In this document: positions 1 to 6,256 of the stretch, in pieces
How positions within the stretch are numbered: position 1 is the stretch's first letter
How the letters are laid out: the number at the start of each line of letters is the position of its first letter
Origin: Chloroflexota bacterium
GTDB taxonomy: Bacteria; Chloroflexota; Anaerolineae; UBA7937
Assembly: GCA_003453555.1 (NCBI GenBank)
Contig: DMLA01000057.1
Coordinates: forward strand, 1,853-9,036
Length of the DNA: 7,184 nucleotides
Direction of reading: 5' to 3'
Position numbers and translations under genes: made by a program
Notes under the pieces: model-generated
Database searches by the model: none
Told to the model about the DNA's origin: nothing
What the model saw: the letters and a program-made list of their open reading frames with translations, nothing else

Positions 1-755
1 GCTACCCCATTTTGGCGGTCAACGATGCCCTGACCAAATACCTTTTCGACAACCGATACGGCACGGGGCAGAGCACAGTGGATGGCATCATGCGGGCCAC
101 CAATATCCTCCTGGCGGGCAAGAAGTTCGTGGTAGCCGGGTACGGCTGGTGTGGCCGAGGCATAGCCATGCGAGCGCGAGGCCTGGGGGCCCAGGTGATC
201 GTCACCGAGGTGGACGCTCTTAGGGCTCTGGAGGCGGTGATGGATGGCTTCCAGGTGATGTCTCTTTTGGAGGCGGCGAAGATAGGGGACATCTTCGTCA
301 CCGCCACGGGCGACAAGAACGTCATAGATAGAGACCACTTTGAGGTGATGAAGGACGGAGCCATCCTGGCCAACTCCGGTCACTTCAACGTGGAGATAAA
401 CATCCCCGCCCTGCGAGAGATCTCGGTGGAGGTGCGCTCTCCGCGAGAGCATGTGAGCCAATACTTCTTGCCCAATGGCCGTTGCCTGGCGCTCTTGGCC
501 GAAGGGCGGCTAGTGAACCTGGCAGCCGCGGAAGGCCACCCCGCCTCGGTGATGGATATGTCCTTCGCCAACCAGGCCCTGGGGGTAGAGTATCTCCTCA
601 AGAATGCGGACATCCTAGAGAATAAAGTCTATCCCATACCCAGGGAGATAGATATGGAGATCGCTAGGCTGAAGTTGGCCAGTATGGGGATAGAGATCGA
701 TACCCTCACCCCAGAGCAGGAGAGGTATCTCCGCTCTTGGAAAGAGGGAACTTAA
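1..755 (+). CDS. ahcY: Adenosylhomocysteinase (S-adenosylhomocysteine hydrolase), C-terminal part, 5' end outside window
   Basis: This enzyme reversibly hydrolyses S-adenosylhomocysteine to adenosine and homocysteine in the cytoplasm, using tightly bound NAD, and so clears the product inhibitor of SAM-dependent methylation. The reading frame is open from the first complete codon at base 3 (YPILAVNDA) to TAA at 753-755, giving about 250 residues of a family usually 410-430 long. Visible are the segment K-x-x-FDNRYGTGQS followed by DGIMRATN, the NAD-binding loop GYGWCGRG, the NSGHFNVEI segment, LLAEGRLVNL and HPASVMDMSFANQAL. The protein ends in W-x-x-GT and lacks the PDHYRY tail of the proteobacterial/eukaryotic type, so it belongs to the short form typical of archaea and several deep-branching bacteria. 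The substrate-binding N-terminal residues lie outside the window. The gene is followed after 32 nt by a SAM synthase gene, probably in the same transcript. An S-inosylhomocysteine hydrolase, as known for the Methanocaldococcus homologue, is a less likely alternative. Confidence 0.96.
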   Translation, partial: YPILAVNDALTKYLFDNRYGTGQSTVDGIMRATNILLAGKKFVVAGYGWCGRGIAMRARGLGAQVIVTEVDALRALEAVMDGFQVMSLLEAAKIGDIFVTATGDKNVIDRDHFEVMKDGAILANSGHFNVEINIPALREISVEVRSPREHVSQYFLPNGRCLALLAEGRLVNLAAAEGHPASVMDMSFANQALGVEYLLKNADILENKVYPIPREIDMEIARLKLASMGIEIDTLTPEQERYLRSWKEGT

Positions 756-774
756 CTGATAGCCAAAAACAAGC

Positions 775-781
775 AAAGGGG
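775..781 (+). promoter_or_regulatory. Ribosome binding site of the methionine adenosyltransferase gene
   Basis: AAAGGGG lies 6 nt upstream of the ATG at 788. It decides between this start and the longer reading frame that opens with TTG at 737 inside the end of ahcY. The 32-nt gap holds no other visible signal, so the gene is probably transcribed with ahcY. Confidence 0.7.
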
Positions 782-787
782 TTAAAG

Positions 788-1993
788 ATGAGAAACATCT
801 TACTTGAGAGCCTGGACAGAGTCCCTGTGGAGGAGCAGCAGGTGGAGTTAGTGGAGCGCAAGGGCCTGGGACATCCCGATTCCATCTGCGACGCCATCAT
901 GGAAGCGATCTCCGTAGCCCTCTGCCGGGAGTATATGAACACCTTCGGTCGCATCCTCCACCATAACATAGATAAGAGCCTGCTGGTGGCTGGCCGCACC
1001 TCTCCTCGCATCGGCGGCGGTACGGTGGATGAGCCTATGCGCCTGGTATTCGGCGACCGCGCAGTCAACGAGTTTGAGGGGAAGAAGGTCCCCGTGGAGG
1101 AGATCGCCACAGAGACAGCCAAGAAGTGGCTACGAGAGAACCTACGCTTTGTGGACCCAGAAGAGCATCTCATCTTCCAAAACGAGATCAAGCCGGGATC
1201 TCCTGAACTTACCGACATCTTCGAGCGAGAGGTCATCGGCGCCAACGATACCTCGGCAGCGGTAGGCTATGCTCCCATGACCGAGACGGAAAAGATCGTC
1301 CTGGCCACGGAGAAGCGGCTCAACTCCCCGGAGTTCAAGAAGGAGTTCCCCGTCGCTGGAGAGGATATCAAAGTGATGGGTTACCGCTTCGACCGCCGAC
1401 TAGTCCTCACCGTAGCCCTGGCTTTCGTGGACCGCTTCGTGGAGAGCGAAAAGGGGTATTTTGCCCAGAAGAGAGAGATAGAAGCCGCGGTCCGCGATTT
1501 CGTTAAGAGCAAGGATCTCCGCTTTAAGGATGTGCAGGTGGACGTAAACACCCTGGATCAACCTGGCCGAGGCGAGGCAGGGATGTATCTCACCGTGTTA
1601 GGGACCTCCGCCGAGGGTGCCGATTGCGGCCAGGTGGGGCGGGGGAATAAGGTGAACGGGGTGATCGCCCTCAACCGCCCCATGAGCACCGAGGCAGCGG
1701 CGGGAAAGAACCCCATAAGCCACGTGGGGAAGATCTACAACCTCTTGACCCACCGCATGGCCGACGAGGTCTATAAGGAAGTGCCTGGGATCCGTGAGGT
1801 CTATATCTGGCTCTGCAGTCAGATCGGCCAGCCCATCGACCAACCCCTCATCGCCTCCGCACAGTTGGTCTTAAGGCCTAACCTCCCTCTATCTTCCGTA
1901 TCCGCTGAGGTCAAGGCGGTGATAGAGCGTGAGTTGGCCAACATCTACGACTTCACCCAGCGCCTGGCACAAGGGGAGTTTCCCGTCTGGTAG
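788..1993 (+). CDS. mat: Methionine adenosyltransferase (SAM synthetase), archaeal type
   Basis: The enzyme makes S-adenosylmethionine from methionine and ATP, releasing phosphate and diphosphate. The 401-residue protein matches, as I recall the sequences, the archaeal MAT family (PF01941, about 400 residues) rather than bacterial/eukaryotic MetK. Its N-terminus MRNI followed by ERKGLGHPDSICD (residues 23-35) is close to that of the Methanocaldococcus enzyme. Other family blocks are LHHN (57-60), IGGG (75-78), GANDTS followed by VGYAP (151-163), GEDIKVMG (191-198), GTSAEGADCGQVGRGNKVNG (272-291) and PMS-x-EAAAGKNP followed by HVGKIYN (298-318). The hallmark bacterial MetK hexapeptide GAGDQG is absent. 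The start is ATG 788, preceded by a good Shine-Dalgarno site, and it agrees with the archaeal N-terminus. The fold is complete and no key block is missing. The gene follows ahcY, so the two ends of the SAM cycle are encoded side by side. Family assignment is very secure; the lineage of origin is inferred. Confidence 0.97.
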   Translation: MRNILLESLDRVPVEEQQVELVERKGLGHPDSICDAIMEAISVALCREYMNTFGRILHHNIDKSLLVAGRTSPRIGGGTVDEPMRLVFGDRAVNEFEGKKVPVEEIATETAKKWLRENLRFVDPEEHLIFQNEIKPGSPELTDIFEREVIGANDTSAAVGYAPMTETEKIVLATEKRLNSPEFKKEFPVAGEDIKVMGYRFDRRLVLTVALAFVDRFVESEKGYFAQKREIEAAVRDFVKSKDLRFKDVQVDVNTLDQPGRGEAGMYLTVLGTSAEGADCGQVGRGNKVNGVIALNRPMSTEAAAGKNPISHVGKIYNLLTHRMADEVYKEVPGIREVYIWLCSQIGQPIDQPLIASAQLVLRPNLPLSSVSAEVKAVIERELANIYDFTQRLAQGEFPVW

Positions 1994-2012
1994 CCTAGTC
2001 TCGCTCTCCTCT

Positions 2013-2060
2013 GAGGCGGGGCACTGTAGGTAGTGAGGTGCCTCTGCCCCCCTATTTCTG
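2013..2060 (+). terminator. Possible weak terminator after the ahcY-mat pair
   Basis: GGGGCA at 2018-2023 can pair with TGCCCC at 2045-2050. An alternative pairing is GGCAC (2020-2024) with GTGCC (2038-2042). The following bases are pyrimidine-rich but contain no clean T run, so this would be a poor intrinsic terminator. Its position, 20 nt after the mat stop codon and just before a promoter, is the main argument for it. Confidence 0.3.
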
Positions 2061-2062
2061 GC

Positions 2063-2091
2063 TTTACTTTGTTAAGAAGGTGGGTTATAAT
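2063..2091 (+). promoter_or_regulatory. Sigma-70-like promoter for the rmd-gmd operon
   Basis: A -35-like TTTACT (2063-2068, four of six matches to TTGACA) is separated by 17 nt from a perfect TATAAT (2086-2091). Transcription would start near 2097-2099, giving a leader of about 30 nt before the TTG at 2127, too short for a riboswitch. It lies in the only sizeable intergenic gap of the window. The optimal spacing and perfect -10 make this a good prediction from sequence alone. Confidence 0.7.
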
Positions 2092-2116
2092 CGCCTACGC
2101 ATCGATTTGAACCGCC

Positions 2117-2122
2117 AGGAGG
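2117..2122 (+). promoter_or_regulatory. Ribosome binding site deciding a TTG start
   Basis: A consensus AGGAGG, extended by further G residues to 2125, sits 4 nt upstream of TTG 2127. There is no ATG or GTG start in frame near it, and the protein must begin here to keep the N-terminal Rossmann strand, so the strong site probably offsets the weak start codon. Confidence 0.75.
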
Positions 2123-2126
2123 GGGT

Positions 2127-3092
2127 TTGAGAGCACTGGTCACAGGCATCACCGGCTTCGCCGGTAGCCATTTGGCGGATTACCTTTTGGCTCACACGGA
2201 GCTGGAGGTCTTTGGGATAGATCTAAGGGGTTTCCCCGCATCTGTCCCTCGCTCTGATAGACTCCATCTTTGCCAGGGAGATCTCTGCGATCCCGACTTT
2301 GTGCTTTCGAGCCTCGAGGAGGCCCAACCCCAATACCTCTTTCACCTAGCAGCCCAGGCCTTCGTTCCCCTATCTTGGGAGGACCCCTGGGGCACCTTAG
2401 CCAACAATATACGGGGGCAACTGAATCTGTTTCAGGGGATCCTCCGTCTGGGGCTCCGGTCTCGCATCTTGGTGGTGGGCTCTGCAGATGAGTACGGCAT
2501 GGTACATCCTGAGGAGTTGCCTATCGGTGAAGATACCCCGTTACGCCCTTATAACCCCTACGCTGTCAGCAAGGTCGTCCAGGACATGCTAGGCTATCAA
2601 TATTTTGCCAGCCATGGCCTTCATGTAGTCCGCGTCCGTCCCTTCAACCATATAGGGCCTCGTCAGTCGCCGGGCTTCGTGACTGCCGCCTTCGCTAAGC
2701 AGATCGCTGGGGCAGAGGCGGGAAGAAACCCCCCCGTAGTCAAGGTGGGAAATCTGGAAGCCAAACGGGACTTCACCGATGTGAGGGATATGGTGGCCGC
2801 CTACTATCTAGCCCTCTCCAAGGGGGAACCGGGAGAGGTCTACAATATCGGTTCCGGCATCGCTCGGTCTATCAGGGAGGTCTTGGATATTCTCTTGGCG
2901 GAGAGTAAGATCGAGTTGACTGTCCAGGAGGATCCGACCCGCCTCCGCCTCTCTGAGGTGCCTATCGTAGCCTGTGACTCTCGGAAGTTCAGGGAGCGTA
3001 CCGGCTGGGAAGCACGTATCCCTTTAGAGGAGAGCCTGCGCGACATACTCAACTACTGGCGAGAGAAGGTTGAAAAGGAGGAGAAGTGGTGA
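2127..3092 (+). CDS. rmd: GDP-4-dehydro-6-deoxy-D-mannose reductase (GDP-D-rhamnose forming), NAD(P)-dependent
   Basis: This is an extended short-chain dehydrogenase of 321 residues that probably reduces the 4-keto group of GDP-4-dehydro-6-deoxy-D-mannose to give GDP-D-rhamnose. It starts at TTG, giving MRALVTGITGFAGSHL with the cofactor glycine motif G7-x-x-G10-x-x-G13. The active site is visible as SADEYG (119-124) and Y145-x-x-x-K149. Blocks that I associate with Rmd rather than with glucose epimerases are PFNHIGPRQSPGFV (172-185), VGNLEAKRDFTDVRD (207-221) and the later EVYNIGSG. The next gene, overlapping by 4 nt, is the dehydratase that makes its substrate, which strongly supports the assignment. 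A reductase giving the 4-epimer, GDP-6-deoxy-D-talose, belongs to the same family and cannot be excluded by eye. GDP-fucose synthase is unlikely, because its characteristic motifs are not seen. The promoter at 2063-2091 makes this the first gene of its operon. Confidence 0.88.
   Translation: MRALVTGITGFAGSHLADYLLAHTELEVFGIDLRGFPASVPRSDRLHLCQGDLCDPDFVLSSLEEAQPQYLFHLAAQAFVPLSWEDPWGTLANNIRGQLNLFQGILRLGLRSRILVVGSADEYGMVHPEELPIGEDTPLRPYNPYAVSKVVQDMLGYQYFASHGLHVVRVRPFNHIGPRQSPGFVTAAFAKQIAGAEAGRNPPVVKVGNLEAKRDFTDVRDMVAAYYLALSKGEPGEVYNIGSGIARSIREVLDILLAESKIELTVQEDPTRLRLSEVPIVACDSRKFRERTGWEARIPLEESLRDILNYWREKVEKEEKW
3076..3081 (+). promoter_or_regulatory. Ribosome binding site of gmd, inside the end of rmd
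   Basis: A consensus AGGAGG lies 7 nt upstream of GTG 3089 and 4 nt upstream of GTG 3086. The spacing, and the overlap of GTG 3089 with the rmd stop TGA (shared GTGA at 3089-3092), favour the second GTG and suggest translational coupling. Confidence 0.65.
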
Positions 3093-4063
3093 AGAAGGCT
3101 TTGATCACCGGGATTACGGGGCAGGATGGCTCATACTTGGCCGAGTTCTTGCTGGAGAAGGGGTATGAGGTGATAGGGATGGTGCGGCGCACCAGTACAG
3201 TGAACTTCGACCGCATCAAGCACATCCAGGAGAAGGTCACCATCGTGCCTGGAGACCTATTGGACCAGGTATCTTTGATCGAACTCTTGCGGGAGCATCG
3301 ACCCCAGGAGGTGTACAACTTAGCCGCCCAATCGTTCGTTCCCACCTCCTGGAATCAACCGGTTTTCACCGGAGAGGTGACCGCTTTAGGCGTAACCCGG
3401 ATCTTGGACACTATCCGGCTGGTGGATCCAACAGCCCGGTTCTACCAAGCCTCCTCCAGCGAATGCTTCGGGAAGGTGAGGGAATCGCCACAGAACGAGA
3501 AGACCCCTTTCTACCCCCGAAGCCCCTACGGGGTAGCCAAGGTTTATGGCCACTGGATCACGGTCAACTACCGGGAGAGCTACGGGCTGCACGCCACCTC
3601 GGGCATTCTCTTCAACCACACCAGCCCGCGCCAGGGGCTGGAGTTCGTCCTGCGCAAAATCACCCACGGTGTAGCCCTCATCAAACTGGGGTTGGCCGAC
3701 GAACTGCGCCTGGGCAACCTCGACGCCTGCCGTGACATAGGCTTTGCTGGCGATTACGTGAAGGCGATGTGGATGATGTTGCAACAAAAGGAGCCGGACA
3801 ACTACGTGATCGCCACTGGTGAAACCCATTCGGTGCGGGAGATGTGCGAGACGGCCTTCCGCTATGCCGGCCTCGATTGGCAGAAGTACGTGGTGCAAGA
3901 CGAGCGTTTTATGCGTCCCGCGGAGGTGGACTACTTGGTGGGCGACGCCACCAAGGCTCGAGAAGTTTTGGGTTGGGAGCCTACGGTCTCCTTCGAGGAA
4001 CTCGTGCGGATGATGGTGGATGCCGACTTGGCCCTGGTCTCAGAAGAGGTGGGAGAGGATTAG
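3089..4063 (+). CDS. gmd: GDP-mannose 4,6-dehydratase
   Basis: The enzyme converts GDP-D-mannose to GDP-4-dehydro-6-deoxy-D-mannose with NADP recycled in the active site, the common precursor of GDP-rhamnose, GDP-fucose and GDP-talose. The 324-residue protein begins at GTG 3089 (GTG 3086 adds one residue). It shows TGITGQDGSYL (7-17), the MVRR cofactor loop, NLAAQSFVPTSW (77-88), SSSECFGKV (122-130), and SPYGVAKVYGHWITVNYRES (145-164) with catalytic Y147 and K151. Later come RKIT, LGNLDACRD (208-216), YVIATGETHSVREM and RPAEVD, all classic Gmd blocks. It is somewhat shorter than the 373-residue E. coli protein. Two conserved blocks differ from the consensus I know: NHTSPRQG (176-183) where NHESPRRG is usual, and RDIG where RDWG is usual. 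It lies between rmd and a phosphomannomutase gene (1-nt gap), consistent with GDP-deoxyhexose synthesis. Family assignment is very secure. Confidence 0.95.
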   Translation: MKKALITGITGQDGSYLAEFLLEKGYEVIGMVRRTSTVNFDRIKHIQEKVTIVPGDLLDQVSLIELLREHRPQEVYNLAAQSFVPTSWNQPVFTGEVTALGVTRILDTIRLVDPTARFYQASSSECFGKVRESPQNEKTPFYPRSPYGVAKVYGHWITVNYRESYGLHATSGILFNHTSPRQGLEFVLRKITHGVALIKLGLADELRLGNLDACRDIGFAGDYVKAMWMMLQQKEPDNYVIATGETHSVREMCETAFRYAGLDWQKYVVQDERFMRPAEVDYLVGDATKAREVLGWEPTVSFEELVRMMVDADLALVSEEVGED

Positions 4064-4064
4064 C

Positions 4065-5504
4065 GTGGCAGCGGAGATCAAATTCGGCACCGATGGCTGG
4101 CGGGGGGTCATCGCCGAGGATTTCACCTTCCAGAACGTGCGTCGTTGTGCCCAAGGGGTGGCCTGGCACCTCATAGATTCGGAGCAGGCCGGTAAGGGCA
4201 TGGTAGTGGGCTACGACACCCGTTTCGCTTCAGAGCATTTCGCGGCTGCCGTGGCGGAAGTCTTGGCCGGAAACGGGATAAAGGTCTACCTCTGCGACGA
4301 GGCCGCGCCCACCCCAGTGATAACCTATGCTATCCTGGAGAAAAGGACGGCGGGCAACATCATCATCACCGCTAGCCACAACCCGCCTTGGGATAACGGC
4401 TTCAAGGTGCGTTCCCAATATGGAGGGGCGGCGGGACCGGAGACCTTGGCCCAGATCGAGAGGAGGATCGCCGAGATCGATACGATAGAGCGGGTCTCCC
4501 TGGAAGAAGGGAAGAGGAGAGGCCTCATCGAAACCTTCGATCCCGCTCCAGCCTACCTAGCCCATCTGGGAGATCTCATAGATATAGAACCCCTCAAGGA
4601 GGCGGGGCTTAGGGTGGTTGTGGACTCCATGTGGGGCTCAGGCGTTGGCTGGCTAAAGGGTATCTTGAGCGGCGGAAGAACGGAAATCAAGGAGATACAC
4701 GACAAGCGCCACCCTCTCTTTCCGGGCATGCTCCGTCCAGAGCCTATCCCACCCAACGTAGGTTTCCTCCAAGAGACGGTTAAGGCTTCAGGGGCGGACG
4801 TAGGATTGGCCACCGATGGCGACGCCGATCGTTTGGGCCTGGTGGATGAGAGAGGGCAGTTCGTCAACCAGTTGCAGGTGTACGCACTTTTAGCCCTTTA
4901 CCTTCTTGAGTTGCGTGGCTGGCGGGGGCCCATCGTCAAGACCCTCTCCACCACCTCCATGCTCTATAGATTGGGAGAACTCTATGATGTTCCTGTCTAT
5001 GAGACCGGGGTAGGCTTCAAGTATGTAGCCCCTAAGATGGTAGAGACCCAGGCGATGATAGGAGGGGAGGAGAGTGGCGGGTTCGCCTTTAGGGGCCATA
5101 TCCCGGAACGGGATGGGATATTGGCCTGTCTTTTTATCCTCGACTTTCTGGTCCAAAAGGGTATGCACCCCTCGGAACTGGTCGATTATCTCTATTCCAA
5201 GGTGGGCCCCCATTACTATGACCGCATCGATAGCCTCATCCCCCCAGAAGAACGAAAAGCGATGGGGCAACGGTTGGAGGCCGCTCGACCTCAGGAGATC
5301 GCGGGTTTAGAGGTTACCGGTATTAACACCATGGACGGCTTCAAATTCGAACTGGAGGGGGGGGCTTGGCTTCTGGTCCGCTTCTCGGGCACGGAACCCA
5401 AGATCAGGATCTATGGGGAGGCGACCAGCGAAGAGCGGTTGAAGGAGATGCTGGAAGAGGGGATGCGGCTGGCGGGGCTTGAGGGGTCGAAGGTTGTTGA
5501 CTGA
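4065..5504 (+). CDS. Phosphomannomutase/phosphoglucomutase (alpha-D-phosphohexomutase family)
   Basis: The enzyme interconverts hexose 6-phosphate and hexose 1-phosphate through a phosphoserine and a bisphosphate intermediate, with Mg2+. The 479-residue protein carries all four family signatures in order: N-terminal GTDGWRG (8-14); phosphoserine loop TASHNPP (102-108, catalytic S104); metal loop DGDADR (251-256); sugar-specificity loop GGEESGG (333-339); and C-terminal phosphate-binding loop RFSGTEPK (439-446). The start is GTG 4065, one base after the gmd stop, with GGGAGAGG 6 nt upstream; an upstream extension to 4020 would overlap gmd and add no conserved sequence. The GEESGG loop does not separate mannose from glucose use. 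Context with gmd and rmd favours mannose-6-P to mannose-1-P, feeding GDP-mannose synthesis, but a dual-specificity enzyme is likely. The ManC-type GDP-mannose pyrophosphorylase needed in between is not in the window. Confidence 0.93.
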   Translation: MAAEIKFGTDGWRGVIAEDFTFQNVRRCAQGVAWHLIDSEQAGKGMVVGYDTRFASEHFAAAVAEVLAGNGIKVYLCDEAAPTPVITYAILEKRTAGNIIITASHNPPWDNGFKVRSQYGGAAGPETLAQIERRIAEIDTIERVSLEEGKRRGLIETFDPAPAYLAHLGDLIDIEPLKEAGLRVVVDSMWGSGVGWLKGILSGGRTEIKEIHDKRHPLFPGMLRPEPIPPNVGFLQETVKASGADVGLATDGDADRLGLVDERGQFVNQLQVYALLALYLLELRGWRGPIVKTLSTTSMLYRLGELYDVPVYETGVGFKYVAPKMVETQAMIGGEESGGFAFRGHIPERDGILACLFILDFLVQKGMHPSELVDYLYSKVGPHYYDRIDSLIPPEERKAMGQRLEAARPQEIAGLEVTGINTMDGFKFELEGGAWLLVRFSGTEPKIRIYGEATSEERLKEMLEEGMRLAGLEGSKVVD

Positions 5505-6246
5505 CACCCACTGTCATCTCCATCTTCGCCAGTTCGACCTCGACCGGGACGAGGTGATGGCTAGAGCCGAAGCGAATGGGGTGACCAAGATCATTGAAGT
5601 GGGGATCGATCTGGAATCAGATAAAGAGGCGATAGTCCTGGCTACTAGACACCTGCAGCTCTATGCCGCCGTGGGGATACACCCCCATGAGGCGGGGAAG
5701 GCGACCCAGGAAACCTGGGCAGAGTTGCGGAGTTTGGCCTCCCAGCCTGATGTGGTAGCCATAGGGGAGACAGGCTTGGATTACTACCGTCGCCGTTCAC
5801 CCCGCGAAAAGCAGAAGGAGGCTTTGAGAAGGCAACTAACCTTGGCTAGGGAGTTAAAGAAGCCCGTCATCCTCCACGACCGAGAGGCCCACGACGACCT
5901 ACTAGCCATGCTGGAGGAACATGGAGAGGGGCTCGCGGGGGTCTTCCATTGCTTCTCTGGCGACCTAGCGATGGCGGAAAAGTGTCTAGAGATGGGGTTT
6001 TACATCTCCATCGCCGGGCCCGTGACATACAAGAGCGCTCACCGGCTGCGGGAGCTGGCTCACACTCTGCCCCTGGAGAGGTTACTCCTGGAGACCGATT
6101 CTCCCTTCCTTTCTCCCTATGGGGGAAGGAATGAGCCGGCCAATGTGAGAGCCGTAGCCCAAAAGATCGCCGAGGTGAGAGGGATCCCCTGGGAAGAGGT
6201 AGCCCGAACGACGACGAAAAACGCAGCGCTCTTATTCGGCTTGTAG
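5494..6246 (+). CDS. tatD: TatD-family metal-dependent hydrolase (putative deoxyribonuclease)
   Basis: This is a 250-residue TIM-barrel hydrolase of the bacterial TatD/YcfH/YabD type. Characterised relatives are cytoplasmic, metal-dependent 3'-5' DNases and have been linked to DNA repair and D-aminoacyl-tRNA processing; the role here is not shown. Metal ligands are all visible: H6 and H8 in DTHCHL, E92 in GETGLDYY, H128 in ILHDREA, H152 in FHCFSG and D202 in ETDSPFLSP. The GIHPHEA block is also typical. TTG 5494 is chosen because GAGGGG (5481-5486) lies 7 nt upstream and the protein then begins two residues before TDTH, as relatives do; TTG 5497 and TTG 5479 are alternatives. It overlaps the end of the mutase gene by 11 nt, so translation may be coupled. 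I see no functional link to the sugar genes beyond co-transcription. Length is normal for the family (about 250-265). Confidence 0.93.
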   Translation: MLTDTHCHLHLRQFDLDRDEVMARAEANGVTKIIEVGIDLESDKEAIVLATRHLQLYAAVGIHPHEAGKATQETWAELRSLASQPDVVAIGETGLDYYRRRSPREKQKEALRRQLTLARELKKPVILHDREAHDDLLAMLEEHGEGLAGVFHCFSGDLAMAEKCLEMGFYISIAGPVTYKSAHRLRELAHTLPLERLLLETDSPFLSPYGGRNEPANVRAVAQKIAEVRGIPWEEVARTTTKNAALLFGL

Positions 6247-6256
6247 AAAGGTAAGC

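Noticed and set aside
737..787. Longer N-terminus for the methionine adenosyltransferase from TTG 737
   Set aside because: It would overlap the end of ahcY and add 17 residues absent from the family; ATG 788 has a well-placed ribosome site and matches the archaeal N-terminus MRNI.
756..787. Search for a SAM- or SAH-responsive riboswitch between ahcY and mat
   Set aside because: The gap is only 32 nt and holds just a ribosome site; any such element would lie upstream of ahcY, outside the window.
706..1245. Minus-strand open frame of 179 codons opposite mat
   Set aside because: It lies opposite a gene with clear family motifs, has no recognisable domain or ribosome site, and is rich in Ser/Arg as expected for an antisense frame of GC-rich coding DNA.
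3359..3372. Inverted repeat CCGGT-TTTC-ACCGG as a possible terminator or operator
   Set aside because: It has a short 5-bp stem, lies in the middle of gmd coding sequence, and has no T run after it.
3386..3898. Minus-strand open frame of 170 codons opposite gmd
   Set aside because: It is fully inside the confidently assigned gmd gene and its translation shows no motif; it follows from codon-position composition.
4020..4064. Upstream start for the mutase inside gmd
   Set aside because: The extra residues are out-of-frame gmd sequence; GTG 4065 has a good ribosome site and sits 6 residues before the conserved FGTDGWRG.
4890..5270. Minus-strand open frame of 126 codons opposite the phosphohexomutase
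   Set aside because: It is a shadow of a gene whose metal and phosphate loops lie in the plus frame; no supporting signals.
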